A stretch of DNA of 64,000 nt from Pseudomonas fluorescens (GCF_001708445.1 NZ_CP015637.1:5767001-5831000); one strand, 5' to 3'. Shown: positions 1 through 10,242, counted from the stretch's first letter. Made by a program: numbers and translations. The notes: generated by a model not told the origin, from the letters alone.

Positions 1-60
1 AAAAAGCGGCGCGTCCGTGCCCAAACCCTGCGGGAAGTGGAGTTACAGGAAGCGCCGTAG
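1..60 (+). CDS. C-terminal end of an unidentified protein (partial)
   Basis: Frame 1 is open from the first base to a TAG at 58-60 and encodes a short, strongly basic tail (KKRRVRAQTLREVELQEAP). The rest of the gene lies before the window, so the family cannot be named. It would be co-directional with the small gene that follows about 135 bases later. Twenty codons could be chance, so this is only a probable gene end. Confidence 0.35.
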   Translation, partial: KKRRVRAQTLREVELQEAP

Positions 61-195
61 CATACATGACCCCACTCTATCGAGGGAAACCCTGATTGCG
101 CCACCGAGGCCGTCTGTCGCGGCACCGGGCAGGCGCAGCCATGGGGGCTACGCTGTTTATTGGGGAGTGAGTCTTATCTTCAATGAGGTGAGGGG

Positions 196-513
196 ATGGT
201 GGAATCGCAGCGAATGTTATCTAAATCGGATGTATACCAAGGACTGATCGACCGCTTGGGTCGGGCACTGGATGCGGCAAGTACTGCGGACCGATTGCGT
301 GATGAACGGCCTGTGGAGTTGGAACTGCGAGGCTTGAGCCGCGCAGAGTTGGAACTGATCACGGCTTACCTGGAAAGGAATGGACGCGCGGTGTCGAGCG
401 GTGTGGCTTCCCCGCCATACAGTGAACCCCCGCGGTCGGCCAAGGTGGTGTGGCTCAAGGATGTGTTGGCTGGTCGCGGCCCGGAAAAACGTCGGGCCGT
501 ACGGTTCAAGTAA
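196..513 (+). CDS. Conserved hypothetical protein, 105 aa
   Basis: I do not recognise a named family. The ATG at 196 follows a strong ribosome-binding site (GAGGTGAGGGG), which fixes the start. The product is a small, charged, soluble protein: an N-terminal helical part (about residues 8-60, rich in Leu, Arg and Glu), a Ser/Pro linker, and a basic C-terminus ending RRAVRFK. No signal peptide or membrane segment is visible. It precedes a YdcF-type gene on the same strand with a gap of about 107 bases. Position and codon use look like core Pseudomonas DNA. Confidence 0.7.
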   Translation: MVESQRMLSKSDVYQGLIDRLGRALDAASTADRLRDERPVELELRGLSRAELELITAYLERNGRAVSSGVASPPYSEPPRSAKVVWLKDVLAGRGPEKRRAVRFK

Positions 514-620
514 TGCACCCTCCTGTTGCTGCCTGATCATCGCAACCACAGCTTTGCTCTTAAATAGTGTCGCTCAACCCCCGTTACACCTTAGGCTTCG
601 GGCATCTATGGAGATGCCCG

Positions 621-1382
621 ATGCCTATTCGTTACTTCATCAAACAACTGTTACTGCCGCCTGGCATTCTTTTGCTGTTGCTCGCGCTTGCCTGGTGGTT
701 TCGTCGCAGCCGTCCGCGCCTGGCGGGATGCTGTTTTGCCCTTGGGCTGGGGGGCATGTGGCTGATGAGCTTGCCGGTCGTGGTGGAGTGGGGCGCGCGG
801 GCCCTGGAGACGCAACCGCCCTTGGTTCGCGAGGACTGGTCGACCCTGGCCGAGCGCGCTGATGCCATTGTGATATTGGGTTCGGGCCGAGAGCGTGGCG
901 ATCCGGCCTGGGGTTCGGACCAGCCCACGGGAATCGGGCTTGAGCGCCAGCGCTATGCCGCGCGTTTGGCCAAGGCATCCGGGTTGCCGGTGTTGACCAG
1001 CGGTGGTTTGCACTACGGGACGCCGCCCAGCGAGGCTGAGTTGATGGCGGTGTCGATGCAAGATGACTTTGGCGTCATGGTGCGCTGGAAGGAAGAACGC
1101 AGCCGTACCACGTGGGAAAACGCGCAGATGAGCGCCGGGATTCTGCTACCCGAGGGCATCAAGCGCGTGGTGCTGGTGACCCAGGCCTGGCATATGCCGC
1201 GTTCGGTCTGGAGCTTTGAAAAGGCCGGCTTTACCGTGGTGCCGGCGCCTGTCGGTTTCCTGGGCGTGGACAACGCCCGGCCACTGGGCGGCTGGATGCC
1301 GGAGTTCAAGTCAGTGTGGCAGAGCGGGCAGTTGCTCAACGAGGCGGTGGGGCAGGTGGGGTATCGGTTGTTCTATCGATAG
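621..1382 (+). CDS. YdcF/DUF218-family membrane-anchored protein
   Basis: A 253-aa protein with two N-terminal membrane segments (about residues 8-25 and 31-52) and a soluble DUF218 domain. The domain shows the family pattern: ADAIVILGSGR near residue 85, ERQRYAARLAK, a conserved TSGG, the E-R-SRTTWENA stretch and VTQAWHMPRS. Relatives include E. coli YdcF, SanA and ElyC, linked to envelope integrity and polyprenyl-carrier use; no reaction is firmly established. ATG 621 has GGAG upstream and starts a proper membrane anchor, so it is preferred to earlier codons. A REP pair lies between it and the convergent lnt gene. Confidence 0.85.
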   Translation: MPIRYFIKQLLLPPGILLLLLALAWWFRRSRPRLAGCCFALGLGGMWLMSLPVVVEWGARALETQPPLVREDWSTLAERADAIVILGSGRERGDPAWGSDQPTGIGLERQRYAARLAKASGLPVLTSGGLHYGTPPSEAELMAVSMQDDFGVMVRWKEERSRTTWENAQMSAGILLPEGIKRVVLVTQAWHMPRSVWSFEKAGFTVVPAPVGFLGVDNARPLGGWMPEFKSVWQSGQLLNEAVGQVGYRLFYR

Positions 1383-1396
1383 CACCGCAAATCAAA

Positions 1397-1486
1397 ATGT
1401 GGGAGGGGGCTTGCCCCGATAGCGGCATTTCAGTCAAAACGTCTGTGTCTGAACAATTGCCATCGGCGCGCGCGCCCTCCCACATT
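1397..1486. repeat. REP/BIME pair between ydcF-like gene and lnt
   Basis: Two inverted REP copies: a GTGGGAGGGGGCTTGCCCC arm on the left and a degenerate arm ending CCCTCCCACATT on the right. The right arm carries a run of alternating GC (GGCGCGCGCGCC) in place of the usual core. It sits between convergent genes, the usual place for these elements, and could stabilise both mRNA ends. Confidence 0.85.
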
Positions 1487-1503
1487 GGTTTGGTGTTGCC
1501 TGG

Positions 1504-3027
1504 TCAGACGGTTTTGGACATCCGGCCCGCCAGCAGTGCCCAGCCAAACAGCCCCAGGCACAGGATGATCAACGGCCATGAGCGCCATTGCAGATACGGT
1601 GTCAGGTTGTGCATCGGCACCACGTCGCCGTAGAGAATGCCGCGCTCGAACTGCGGGATTTGCGCGGTGATCTGACCATACGGGTTGATCAGGCCGGTCA
1701 CGCCATTGTTGGTGGCGCGGATCATCCAGCGGCCGGCTTCCAGCGCACGCATTTGCGCCATTTGCAGATGCTGCAAGGGGCCGATGGAGGTGCCGAACCA
1801 GGTGTCGTTGCTGATGGTCAGCAGCAGGTCGCTCTGGGCCGACAGGCCAGCGGCGAATTCCGGGTACACCACTTCATAGCAAATGAACGGTGCAATCTGA
1901 TAGCCCTTGGCTTGCAGCATTGCCTGGTCGGACGGGCCACGGGCGAAGTCCGACATGGGCAGGTCGAAGAAGGCAATCAAGCCGCGCAACATGTCCTGCA
2001 GTGGCACGTACTCGCCGAAGGGCACCAGTTTCTGCTTCAGGTAAGTGCCGTCCCCTTCACCCACTACGGTGATTCCGTTGAAGTAGCGCTTGTGATGATG
2101 CACTTCCTGGCGAATCGGCACGCCGGTGATCAGGGCGGTATGCCGCTCGGCGGCGAACTTGCCCATCATCCCCAGGTAACCCTCGACCGACTCCTTGAGC
2201 ACAGGCACCGCTGTTTCGGGCCATACCAGCAGGTCGACGCGCTTGGAGCTGAAGCTCATGTCGCGGTACAGCGCCAGTTGCGCATTGAGCTGCTCGGGGT
2301 CCCACTTCATGCTTTGTTCGACGTTGCCCTGGATCGCCGCCACGCTTAACGGTGCGCCGGAAGGCGAGGTCCAGTCGTGATGCTTGAGGGCCAGGCCGAT
2401 TGCCCAAGGCGCCACCAGCAACAGCAGGCCAGTGCCGATAAAGGCGTTGCGCCGGGTTGCGAGCAGGCGTGGCAGGTTGCACAGCAAGGCTGCGGTCAGC
2501 GCCAGCGCAAAGGAAATCAGCCACATGCCACCCACTGGCGCGAGGCCGGTGAGGGGGCCGTCGAGTTGACTGTAACCGGAATACAACCAGGGGAAACCGG
2601 TGAGGAACCAGCCACGAAAGGCTTCCTGGCCGACCCACAGTGCGGCAAAGGTCAGTGCGTCGGCCAGCGGCGCTTCATTGCGGCGCAGCCAGCGTGCCCA
2701 CAGCCACGCGGGTAAGGCGAAGAACAGGGCAATGGCGGCGGTGAATGCCAGCATCAGCAGCCCGGCCAACAGCACCGAGGCGCCGCCGAAGTGGTGGATG
2801 CTGTAGTAGATCCAACTGGTGCCAGCGCCAAACAGACCGAAACCGAAACACCAGCCACGGCCCAGGGCCTGGCGTGGGGACAATTCCCGCAGCCCGACAT
2901 AAAACAGTCCGACCGCCAGCAGCGCAAACGGCCACAGGTCGAACGGCGCCAGCGCCAGGGTGGTGATGGCGCCGGCCACCACGGCCAGCAGGTTACCGGG
3001 CCAGCCGGGAGCGATGAAACGGCGCAT
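1504..3027 (-). CDS. lnt: Apolipoprotein N-acyltransferase
   Basis: The 507-aa length is usual for Lnt. It N-acylates the diacylglyceryl cysteine of lipoproteins in the inner membrane, the last step of lipoprotein maturation. Six or so membrane segments fill the first 200 residues, followed by the nitrilase-fold domain with the catalytic Glu (VWPETAVP), Lys (KQKLVPFGEY) and Cys (FICYEVVYPE). A final membrane segment closes the protein. It starts 8 bases after corC stops, so it is the distal gene of the ybeZ-ybeY-corC-lnt operon. Nothing looks damaged. Confidence 0.97.
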   Translation of the reverse strand: MRRFIAPGWPGNLLAVVAGAITTLALAPFDLWPFALLAVGLFYVGLRELSPRQALGRGWCFGFGLFGAGTSWIYYSIHHFGGASVLLAGLLMLAFTAAIALFFALPAWLWARWLRRNEAPLADALTFAALWVGQEAFRGWFLTGFPWLYSGYSQLDGPLTGLAPVGGMWLISFALALTAALLCNLPRLLATRRNAFIGTGLLLLVAPWAIGLALKHHDWTSPSGAPLSVAAIQGNVEQSMKWDPEQLNAQLALYRDMSFSSKRVDLLVWPETAVPVLKESVEGYLGMMGKFAAERHTALITGVPIRQEVHHHKRYFNGITVVGEGDGTYLKQKLVPFGEYVPLQDMLRGLIAFFDLPMSDFARGPSDQAMLQAKGYQIAPFICYEVVYPEFAAGLSAQSDLLLTISNDTWFGTSIGPLQHLQMAQMRALEAGRWMIRATNNGVTGLINPYGQITAQIPQFERGILYGDVVPMHNLTPYLQWRSWPLIILCLGLFGWALLAGRMSKTV

Positions 3028-3035
3028 ATCAGTCC

Positions 3036-3875
3036 TTAGCGGGCAATAGGTGTCAGACGGATCAGGTGGATGCGACGGCTGTCGGCATTCAGGATGCGGA
3101 AGCGATACGCACCGATCTCGGTGGTTTCATTACGCTTGGGCAAATGACCAAATGCACTCATCACCAGGCCGCCGACGGTATCGAACTCATCGTCGGAGAA
3201 CTCGCTGTCGAAGAACTCGTTGAAGTTCTCGATCGGTGTCAGCGCCTTGATCAGGAAGTCACCGCTGGGCAGTGGCTTGATGTAGCTGTCTTCTTCGACG
3301 TCGTGCTCATCTTCGATATCGCCGACGATTTGTTCCAGCACGTCCTCGATGGTTACCAGGCCAGCCACGCCGCCGTATTCGTCGATCACGATGGCCATGT
3401 GATTGTGGTTGGCGCGGAATTCACGCAGCAGCACATTCAGGCGCTTGGATTCCGGGACGAACGTGGCGGGACGCAGCAGGTCCTTGATGTTGAAGCTGTC
3501 GCCGTTCTCCTTGAGGATCAGCGGCAGCAGGTCCTTGGCCAGCAGGACACCCATGACGTCGTCATGGCTTTCACCGATCACCGGGTAGCGCGAGTGCGCC
3601 GAATCGATCACGGCCGGGAGGAATTCCCGTGGGGTCTGGGTCGCCTTGATGCTGATCATCTGCGAGCGCGGGACCATGATGTCGCGAACCTGCAGGTCAG
3701 CCACCTGGATGGCGCCTTCGACGATGGCCAGCGCTTCGCTGTCCAGCAACTTGTTCTGGTGGGCTTCGCGCAGCAGCTCCAGCAGCTCCTGGCGGTTTTT
3801 CGGCTCGTGGGCAAAAGCCTGGGTCAGTTTACCCAGCCATGACTTTTGCCCGTTGCTCGATCGGTCTTCGCTCAT
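3036..3875 (-). CDS. corC: CorC/HlyC-type CBS-domain protein
   Basis: A 279-aa soluble protein with two CBS domains (roughly residues 65-190; note VRDIMVPRSQM and IDEYGGVAGLVTIEDVLEQIVGDIEDEHD) and a C-terminal CorC_HlyC domain (about 205-275, FDTVGGLVMSAFGHLPKRNE). In E. coli CorC (YbeX) is linked to magnesium/cobalt efflux and, through the ybeZYX operon, to ribosome maturation. Its position between ybeY and lnt is the conserved gammaproteobacterial order. No membrane domain is present, as expected for this subclass. Confidence 0.95.
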   Translation of the reverse strand: MSEDRSSNGQKSWLGKLTQAFAHEPKNRQELLELLREAHQNKLLDSEALAIVEGAIQVADLQVRDIMVPRSQMISIKATQTPREFLPAVIDSAHSRYPVIGESHDDVMGVLLAKDLLPLILKENGDSFNIKDLLRPATFVPESKRLNVLLREFRANHNHMAIVIDEYGGVAGLVTIEDVLEQIVGDIEDEHDVEEDSYIKPLPSGDFLIKALTPIENFNEFFDSEFSDDEFDTVGGLVMSAFGHLPKRNETTEIGAYRFRILNADSRRIHLIRLTPIAR

Positions 3876-3917
3876 AGCGATTACTCTAAATCCTTTGTTG
3901 TTTCAGTTAAGTGTCGA

Positions 3918-4376
3918 TCAGTTTTCGTCGTCTGCATACGGATCGCGATGACCCAATTCTGCAAGCAACGTTCGTTCCAGCGCTTCCATCTCTTCGGCTT
4001 CGTCATCGTCTATATGGTCGTAGCCCAGCAGATGCAAGCAGCCGTGGATGACCAGATGGGCCCAATGGGCCTCAAGAACCTTGCCTTGCTCCCGAGCTTC
4101 GCGTTCGACCACTTCGACGCAGATCACCAGGTCGCCCAGCAGCGGGATATCCAGCAACTCGTCGGGTACGTCGGCGGGAAAGGACAGCACGTTGGTCGCG
4201 TAATCCTTCTGGCGCCAGGTGTGATTCAGTTCGCGGCCCTCGGGCTCGTCCACCAGGCGAATGGTCAGTTCCGAGTCAGCGGTGCGCTGGCGCAGGGCCA
4301 GGGTGCACCATTGACGGAACTGCTCTTCGCTGGGAGCGGGCGCGTCGGTGGCCAGCTGCAGGTCAAGCTCAAGCAT
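3918..4376 (-). CDS. ybeY: Endoribonuclease YbeY (16S rRNA maturation)
   Basis: A 152-aa metal-dependent endonuclease needed for 16S rRNA 3' end maturation and ribosome quality control. The zinc-binding signature [11 protein letters not shown] is intact near residue 114, and the upstream block [13 protein letters not shown] is typical. I chose ATG 4376 ([11 protein letters not shown]) because it gives the family length; the start overlaps the last 8 bases of ybeZ, indicating translational coupling. The next gene, corC, begins about 40 bases downstream. Confidence 0.96.
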   Translation of the reverse strand: MLELDLQLATDAPAPSEEQFRQWCTLALRQRTADSELTIRLVDEPEGRELNHTWRQKDYATNVLSFPADVPDELLDIPLLGDLVICVEVVEREAREQGKVLEAHWAHLVIHGCLHLLGYDHIDDDEAEEMEALERTLLAELGHRDPYADDEN

Positions 4377-5373
4377 CGCGGCGCGCATCCTGGGTCGGTG
4401 CGTCGTCGCGATGGTCGAAGCGCTCGTAGGCCTCGACAATGCGCTGCACCAGCGGGTGGCGGACCACGTCCTTGGGCATGAAGTGCGTGAAGCTGATACC
4501 CGGCACGTCCTTGAGCACCTCGATCACCTGGGCCAGGCCGGATTTGGTGCCTTTGGGCAGGTCGACCTGGGTGACGTCACCGGTGATCACGGCGGTGGAA
4601 CCGAAACCGATACGGGTGAGGAACATCTTCATCTGCTCGACAGTGGTGTTCTGGCTTTCGTCGAGGATGATGAAGCTGTTGTTCAGCGTACGGCCACGCA
4701 TGTAGGCCAGCGGGGCGATTTCGATCACTTGGCGTTCGATCAGCTTGGCCACGTATTCAAAGCCGAGCATTTCGTAGAGCGCGTCGTAGAGCGGGCGCAG
4801 GTACGGATCGATCTTCTGGGCCAGGTCGCCGGGCAGGAAGCCGAGTTTTTCACCCGCCTCGACCGCTGGGCGCACCAACAGGATGCGGCGCACTTGCTCG
4901 CGCTCCAAGGCGTCGACCGCACAGGCCACGGCCAGGTAGGTCTTGCCGGTACCGGCGGGGCCGATGCCGAAGTTGATATCGTTGCCGAGAATTTCTTTGA
5001 CGTAGCGCTGCTGATTCAAGCCGCGTGGGCGAATCATGCCTTTTTTGGTGCGCAGGGCCACGCTGGCTTCGGCCACCGGGTTGTTGGCCAGGTCTTCCAC
5101 GGCGGATTCCTGCAGGTACAGGTGCACCGTTTCCGGCGACAGCTCACTACCCTTGGTTTCGCGGTAGAGGCGGCGGAGCAGGTTTTCTGCAGACGTGGTG
5201 TGCTGGGGTTCGCCAATAAGCTCGAATTGATTGCCGCGGTTGCGGATCTCGATGCTCAGGCGTTGTTCGATCAGGCGCAGGTGCTCGTCGAACTGTCCGC
5301 ACAGATTGGCGAAACGGCGAGCCTCAAACGGCTCGAGGAGGAAGCGATGGGGTTCTGCTATGGGTGCGTTCAA
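4369..5373 (-). CDS. ybeZ: PhoH-like ATPase YbeZ
   Basis: About 334 aa, the normal length for this family. The PhoH core has a Walker A motif ([16 protein letters not shown]) and Walker B ([13 protein letters not shown]). It works with YbeY in rRNA processing and also has helicase-related activity in some species. The start is probably the TTG at 5371-5373 ([11 protein letters not shown]), matching the usual N-terminus. Upstream in-frame codons run into a REP element and add no family sequence. It leads the ybeZ-ybeY-corC-lnt operon. Confidence 0.93.
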   Translation of the reverse strand: MNAPIAEPHRFLLEPFEARRFANLCGQFDEHLRLIEQRLSIEIRNRGNQFELIGEPQHTTSAENLLRRLYRETKGSELSPETVHLYLQESAVEDLANNPVAEASVALRTKKGMIRPRGLNQQRYVKEILGNDINFGIGPAGTGKTYLAVACAVDALEREQVRRILLVRPAVEAGEKLGFLPGDLAQKIDPYLRPLYDALYEMLGFEYVAKLIERQVIEIAPLAYMRGRTLNNSFIILDESQNTTVEQMKMFLTRIGFGSTAVITGDVTQVDLPKGTKSGLAQVIEVLKDVPGISFTHFMPKDVVRHPLVQRIVEAYERFDHRDDAPTQDARRDA

Positions 5374-5475
5374 GGTTGCTTTTAGCCGCCCTTTGGCTGT
5401 GGAGGTGAAAGAGAGAATAGCGCCAGTGGCTCGGGTACGAAAGCATTTATCTAACCCTGATGCCATGCAATTCAA

Positions 5476-5567
5476 ATGTGGGAGGGGGCTTGCCCCCGAT
5501 AACGCAGGTGAAGATAAAACATCTGTGTCTGACACGCCGTCATCGGGGGCAAGCCCCCTCGCACATT
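5476..5567. repeat. REP/BIME pair between miaB and ybeZ
   Basis: Inverted pair of GTGGGAGGGGGCTTGCCCCCGATA and its complement (CATCGGGGGCAAGCCCCCTCGCACAT), about 40 bases apart. It separates miaB from ybeZ, both on the minus strand, so the ybeZ promoter must lie between the repeat and 5373. Confidence 0.9.
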
Positions 5568-5589
5568 TTGAGCCGTGGTGATTTGAGGG

Positions 5590-6918
5590 TTATTGCACCA
5601 GAGACCCGCGCAACGAATGCGGTTGCGCCGCATCGATGTGCACATCGGCAAACTGGCCGATCAAGGTCGGATTGTCGCAACGGAAGTTGACGATGCGGTT
5701 GTTCTCGGTGCGCCCCTGCAATTCGCCCGGGTCTTTTTTCGAGTAGTCGGTGACCAGGATGCGTTGGGTGGACCCGACCATTTGTCGGCTGATCTCGAAA
5801 CCCTGCTGGTTCAGGCGATGTTGCAGGGCGTTCAAGCGCTCTTTTTTCAGTTCTTCCGGGGTTTCGTCCAGCAGGTCGGCGGCCGGGGTGCCCGGACGCT
5901 GGCTGTAGACAAACGAATAGGAGAAGTCAAAACCGACGTCTTCGATCAGCTTCATGGTCTGCTGGAAGTCTTTCTCGGTTTCGCCGGGAAAACCGACGAT
6001 AAAGTCCGAGCTGATGCAGATACCCGGCACCGCCGCGCGCAATTTGCGCAGTTTGGATTTGTATTCCAGGGCGGTGTGGTTGCGCTTCATGGCCGCCAGG
6101 ATGCGGTCCGAGCCCGACTGCACTGGCAAATGCAGGTGCTTGACCAGCTCCGGCACTTCGGCGTGGGCCTGGATCAGGCTGTCGGAAAACTCCAACGGGT
6201 GCGAGGTGGTGTAGCGAATGCGCTCGATGCCATCGACGGCGGCGACCACGCGGATCAGTTCCGCCAGGTCCGCCAGGCGGCCATCGTGGGTCTGGCCGCG
6301 ATAGCCGTTGACGTTCTGGCCGAGGAGGGTCACTTCGCGCACGCCGTGTTCGGCCAGGTGGATGATTTCCGACAGCACATCGTCAAACGGCCGGCTGACT
6401 TCTTCGCCACGGGTGTAAGGCACCACGCAGAAGGTGCAGTACTTGCTGCAGCCTTCCATCACCGACACATAGGCGCTCGGCCCGTCGATGCGTGGCTCGG
6501 GCAAATGGTCGAATTTTTCGATTTCCGGGAACGAGACGTCGACCTGGGGCAGCCTGGTGAGGCGCGCAGCGTCGATCATTTCCGGCAGGCGGTGCAGGGT
6601 CTGTGGGCCGAACACCACGTCGACATAGGGCGCGCGGTCGCGGATGGCGGCGCCTTCCTGGCTGGCCACGCAACCGCCGACGGCGATCACCATGTCCGGG
6701 TTGGCCAGTTTCAGTTCGCGCCAGCGGCCCAGTTGCGAGTACACGCGGTCCTGGGCCCGTTCGCGGATCGAGCAGGTATTGAGCAGGATCACGTCGGCAT
6801 CTTCGGCGCGGGCGGTGACTTCCAGGGCCTGGTGTTCACCCAGCAGATCGACCATGCGCGAGCTGTCGTACTCGTTCATCTGGCAACCGTGGGTTTCGAT
6901 ATAAAGCTTCTTGGCCAT
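5590..6918 (-). CDS. miaB: tRNA-2-methylthio-N6-dimethylallyladenosine synthase MiaB
   Basis: A 442-aa radical-SAM methylthiotransferase that adds the methylthio group to i6A37 of tRNAs reading UNN codons. Visible parts: the N-terminal UPF0004 domain with cluster-binding cysteines ([26 protein letters not shown]), the radical-SAM motif CSKYCTFC near residue 150, and a C-terminal TRAM domain. ATG 6918 ([12 protein letters not shown]) is the family start. It is divergent from the DUF1820 gene across about 130 bases. Confidence 0.97.
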   Translation of the reverse strand: MAKKLYIETHGCQMNEYDSSRMVDLLGEHQALEVTARAEDADVILLNTCSIRERAQDRVYSQLGRWRELKLANPDMVIAVGGCVASQEGAAIRDRAPYVDVVFGPQTLHRLPEMIDAARLTRLPQVDVSFPEIEKFDHLPEPRIDGPSAYVSVMEGCSKYCTFCVVPYTRGEEVSRPFDDVLSEIIHLAEHGVREVTLLGQNVNGYRGQTHDGRLADLAELIRVVAAVDGIERIRYTTSHPLEFSDSLIQAHAEVPELVKHLHLPVQSGSDRILAAMKRNHTALEYKSKLRKLRAAVPGICISSDFIVGFPGETEKDFQQTMKLIEDVGFDFSYSFVYSQRPGTPAADLLDETPEELKKERLNALQHRLNQQGFEISRQMVGSTQRILVTDYSKKDPGELQGRTENNRIVNFRCDNPTLIGQFADVHIDAAQPHSLRGSLVQ

Positions 6919-7049
6919 GGGAATCGTCAACTGGTGGTAAAGAACCGCGCATTATAGGGGGCATGTCCATTGGTTCCTAGCGTTGTGCATCGGGTGCCAT
7001 GCTATAGTTCGCGCCCTCTTTTATATCCCCGATGTGTTGTTCGCCCACC

Positions 7050-7376
7050 ATGACCAAACGTGAAGCTCCAATCTACAAGGTGATTTTCCTGAACCAGGGC
7101 CAGGTGTTCGAAATGTACGCCAAGCAGATCTATCAGAGCGATCTGTGGGGCTTCCTGGAGGTGGAAGAGTTCGTCTTTGGCGAGCGCACCCAGTTGGTCG
7201 TCGACCCGGGCGAAGAGAAACTCAAGGCCCAGTTCGAAGGCGTGGTGCGTAGTTTTGTGCCGATGCATTCGATTGTGCGCATCGATGAAGTCGAGCGCCT
7301 GGGAACACCGAAGATCAGCGAAGCCCGTGGCACCAGCAATGTCATGCCGTTTCCGATGCCGATGCCTGAAAAGTAA
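7050..7376 (+). CDS. DUF1820 family protein
   Basis: A 108-aa soluble protein. The N-terminus (TKREAPIYKVIFLNQGQVFEMYAKQIYQSDLWGFLEVEEFVFGE) is the hallmark of DUF1820, a small proteobacterial family without an assigned function. The end is Met/Pro rich (MPFPMPMPEK). ATG 7050 is preferred to the ATG at 7032 because it begins the conserved block. A TATAGT-like -10 lies at about 7003-7008, within the region shared with divergent miaB. Confidence 0.9.
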   Translation: MTKREAPIYKVIFLNQGQVFEMYAKQIYQSDLWGFLEVEEFVFGERTQLVVDPGEEKLKAQFEGVVRSFVPMHSIVRIDEVERLGTPKISEARGTSNVMPFPMPMPEK

Positions 7377-7520
7377 GGCGTTTGGGACGAGGACGCTTAC
7401 TCCCGCCGGGGCTCGAAGCGGCCCCAATGCAATTTACAGATGCGTCAGATAGAAGTCAGTGAAGGGTTGTGAACCCGCTTCGCAGCCTGGCGAGGAGCAC
7501 GCGCCCTCGCCGCAGATCGA

Positions 7521-8075
7521 TCAGGGCAGGGGTGAGAACGGCGAACGCCCATCGGCACTCTGCAATTCCTGCAGGTAATTGCGGAAAATCTGCCCCAGCA
7601 CCTGGGTCGCCACTTCCAGCTCATCGCGCTGCATGTGCTCGGCCACTTCGTCGGCGGTGTCCAGCGCGTCTTCGGCACCATTGACCGCAGCCATTTTCAG
7701 CACGATATACGCCTGGACGTTATTGGCCGGCACGCCTTCACCGTGGAAGAACATGGTGCCCAGTTGGAATTGCGCCTGGGCGTGGCCCTGCAACGAGGCT
7801 TTCTCGAAGTAGTTCAAGGCCTTGTTGAGGTCGCGGGCGGGGTTTTTGCTGTCGTAGAAGAACTCGCCCAACTCGTATTGCGCCTGCGCATCCCCGCCGT
7901 CGGCCTGTTTCTGGCACGCGCTCAGGGCTTCGGCCTGGCTGTCTGGCTGGGTATTGAGGGTGCAACGACCCATCGCTGGGATTAACAACGAGTTGCCGCC
8001 TGCTTGTGCATGTGCCAGCAGCGGCTGAAGGAGCAACAGGCAGCCCAGGACCAGGGTGCGGCCGGTGCGTTTCAT
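7521..8075 (-). CDS. Sel1/TPR-repeat exported protein
   Basis: A 184-aa protein with a signal peptide (about residues 1-24, cleavage near AHA-QAGG) and Sel1-like repeats: ALSACQKQADGGDAQAQYELGEFF, KALNYFEKASLQGHAQAQFQLGTMFF and AYIVLKMAAVNGAEDALDTADEV. Sel1 proteins usually act as protein-interaction scaffolds in the envelope; the partner here is unknown. ATG 8075 gives a clean signal peptide. The following 224 bases up to the hemL end hold only the hemL terminator and no recognisable gene. Confidence 0.85.
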   Translation of the reverse strand: MKRTGRTLVLGCLLLLQPLLAHAQAGGNSLLIPAMGRCTLNTQPDSQAEALSACQKQADGGDAQAQYELGEFFYDSKNPARDLNKALNYFEKASLQGHAQAQFQLGTMFFHGEGVPANNVQAYIVLKMAAVNGAEDALDTADEVAEHMQRDELEVATQVLGQIFRNYLQELQSADGRSPFSPLP

Positions 8076-8261
8076 GGGAATCGACTTACCTCTGACGGGG
8101 CACGCGGACCCTCGGGGGTCCAATAAGCGCGCATTATGAAATAAGCAGGCCTCTGCTTACAAAGTCTTTACTCGTTTTTCTGCTGGTTGGGCAAGTTATC
8201 TGCCGGATTGCAGGTGAATTCTCGAAAAAATAAGGAAAACGCTGTAGGCAAAGTAGAAAAT

Positions 8262-8286
8262 CTGACGCTGCCGAGGGCAGCATCAG
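8262..8286 (-). terminator. Rho-independent terminator of hemL
   Basis: On the minus strand an 11-bp stem, CTGATGCTGCC/GGCAGCGTCAG with one G-T pair and a CTC loop, is followed by ATTTTC. It lies 14 bases past the hemL stop codon. Confidence 0.75.
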
Positions 8287-8299
8287 AGTGTGCACCTGT

Positions 8300-9583
8300 T
8301 TATTTCAGGGCGGCGAAGGCGCGCTCGGCGGCGTCAAGGGTCAGTTTCAGCTCGGCGTCGCCGTGGGCGATCGAGGTGAAGCCCGCCTCGAAGGCGCTCG
8401 GCGCCAGGTACACGCCGCCTTCCAGCATCAGGTGGAAGAAGCGCTTGAAGAGGTCGGCATCGCTGCCCATCACGTCCTCGAACGTGACGATATCGTCGGC
8501 ACCGCTGAAATACAGGCCGAACATGCCACCGGCCTGGGTGGTGACAAACGGGATACCGGCGGCATCGGCGCGCTGTTGCAGGCCGTCCAGCAGGCGAGTG
8601 GTGTAGTCGGTCAGCTCGGCGTGGAAACCCGGGCGGCTGATCAGGCGCAAGGTGGTCAGGCCGGCCGCCATGGCCAGTGGGTTACCGGACAGGGTGCCCG
8701 CCTGGTACACCGGGCCCAGCGGCGCGATCTGCTGCATGATTTCACGCTTGCCGCCAAAGCAGCCCACCGGCATGCCGCCGCCAATGATCTTGCCAAAGGT
8801 GCTCAGGTCTGGCGTGACGCCATAGTGCGCTTGGGCGCCGCCGAGGGCGACACGGAAACCGGTCATCACTTCGTCGAAAATCAGTACCACGCCGTGTTTG
8901 TCGCACTGCTCGCGCAAGCCTTCGAGGAAGCCCGGGGCCGGCGGTACGCAGTTCATGTTGCCAGCGACCGGCTCGACGATGATGCAAGCCACGTCCTGGC
9001 CGACTTCGCTGAGCATCTGCTCGACCGCGGCAATGTCGTTGAACGGCAGGGTCAGCGTGTGTTTGGCGAACGCGGCGGGTACGCCGGCCGAACTCGGAAC
9101 GCCCTGGGTCAGTGCGCCGGAACCGGCCTTGACCAGCAGGCTGTCGGAGTGGCCGTGGTAGCAGCCTTCGAATTTGATAATGCTGTCGCGGCCGGTGAAA
9201 CCACGGGCCAGGCGGATTGCGCTCATGGTGGCTTCGGTGCCGGAACTGACCATGCGCACCATCTCCATCGACGGCACGATCGAGCAGACCAGGTCGGCCA
9301 TCTCGGTTTCCATGGCGGTCGGCGCGCCGTAGGACAGGCCGTGCTGCAATTGCTGGCGGACGGCGTCGAGGACTTCAGGATGGCTGTGGCCGAGGATCAT
9401 TGGACCCCAGGAACCAACGTAGTCGACGTAGCGCTTGTCATCTTCGTCGGTGACGTAGGCGCCTTCGGCATGCTTGAAGAACAATGGCGTGCCGCCGACG
9501 CTCTTGAACGCACGCACGGGGGAGTTCACACCGCCGGGGATGTGTTTCTGGGCATTGGCAAACAGGCTTTCGGAACGGGACAT
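8300..9583 (-). CDS. hemL: Glutamate-1-semialdehyde 2,1-aminomutase
   Basis: A 427-aa PLP enzyme that turns glutamate-1-semialdehyde into 5-aminolevulinate in the C5 tetrapyrrole pathway. Family blocks: [10 protein letters not shown] near the N-terminus, [28 protein letters not shown] (the Asp that holds the PLP ring nitrogen) and [13 protein letters not shown] with the PLP lysine. Length is standard. It lies 11 bases downstream of thiE on the same strand, so thiD-thiE-hemL look co-transcribed, ending at the hairpin at 8262-8286. Confidence 0.98.
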   Translation of the reverse strand: MSRSESLFANAQKHIPGGVNSPVRAFKSVGGTPLFFKHAEGAYVTDEDDKRYVDYVGSWGPMILGHSHPEVLDAVRQQLQHGLSYGAPTAMETEMADLVCSIVPSMEMVRMVSSGTEATMSAIRLARGFTGRDSIIKFEGCYHGHSDSLLVKAGSGALTQGVPSSAGVPAAFAKHTLTLPFNDIAAVEQMLSEVGQDVACIIVEPVAGNMNCVPPAPGFLEGLREQCDKHGVVLIFDEVMTGFRVALGGAQAHYGVTPDLSTFGKIIGGGMPVGCFGGKREIMQQIAPLGPVYQAGTLSGNPLAMAAGLTTLRLISRPGFHAELTDYTTRLLDGLQQRADAAGIPFVTTQAGGMFGLYFSGADDIVTFEDVMGSDADLFKRFFHLMLEGGVYLAPSAFEAGFTSIAHGDAELKLTLDAAERAFAALK

Positions 9584-9594
9584 GGTCGGGCTCT

Positions 9595-10224
9595 CTAAAC
9601 GGAATATTTAAGAAGATCGTTAAAGGCGCGGGCGCGGCGCGTGACTTCCTGGGTGCTCTCGGCGCCGAACAGGCCATGCACCACGGCCAGCAGGTCAGCA
9701 CCGTGGGCCACCAGCGGTTCGGCGTTCTCCAGGGTGATGCCGCCGATCACGCAGATCGGCAATTGCAGGCGCTTGCGGGCCTGGGCCAGCATCTCGACAG
9801 TGGCGGCGGGCGCGCCAGGCTTGGTGTTGGAATTGAAGAAGCGGCCGAAGGCGACATAGCTGGCGCCTTCCTTCGCGGCCTGCTCGGCCAGTTCGATCTG
9901 GCTGTGGCAGGTGGCGCCGATGATCGCCTTGGAACCCAGCAAGGCACGCGCCGGGGTCAGTGGGCCGTCGGTCTGGCCCAGGTGTACGCCGACGCCGAGG
10001 CGCGCAGCCAATTCGGCATCGTCGTTGATGATCAATTGGGTCTTGTAGCGAGAGCACAGCTCCCGCAACTTTTCGGCTTCGCGCAGGCGCCGGGCTTCGT
10101 CGGTGCTTTTATCGCGGTACTGCAACAAGGTCACGCCACCGTCCAATGCCGCTTCGACATAGGCGAGGAATTTGCCGGCCAACAGTTGGCCGTCGGTAAT
10201 GGCGTAAAGGCCACGTAATTTCAT
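9595..10224 (-). CDS. thiE: Thiamine-phosphate synthase
   Basis: A 209-aa TIM-barrel enzyme that joins HMP-pyrophosphate to the thiazole phosphate to give thiamine monophosphate. Recognised by [39 protein letters not shown] and the phosphate-binding [23 protein letters not shown]. It lies 18 bases downstream of thiD and 11 upstream of hemL. ThiL, which acts next in the pathway, is also in this window (50007-50972). No TPP riboswitch precedes this operon. Confidence 0.97.
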   Translation of the reverse strand: MKLRGLYAITDGQLLAGKFLAYVEAALDGGVTLLQYRDKSTDEARRLREAEKLRELCSRYKTQLIINDDAELAARLGVGVHLGQTDGPLTPARALLGSKAIIGATCHSQIELAEQAAKEGASYVAFGRFFNSNTKPGAPAATVEMLAQARKRLQLPICVIGGITLENAEPLVAHGADLLAVVHGLFGAESTQEVTRRARAFNDLLKYSV

Positions 10225-10242
10225 CGGGCAGGCCTCTTGGTC

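Noticed and set aside
5374..5535. Longer ybeZ beginning in the REP
   Set aside because: The extra residues come from the REP and intergenic DNA and do not belong to the family N-terminus ([10 protein letters not shown]).
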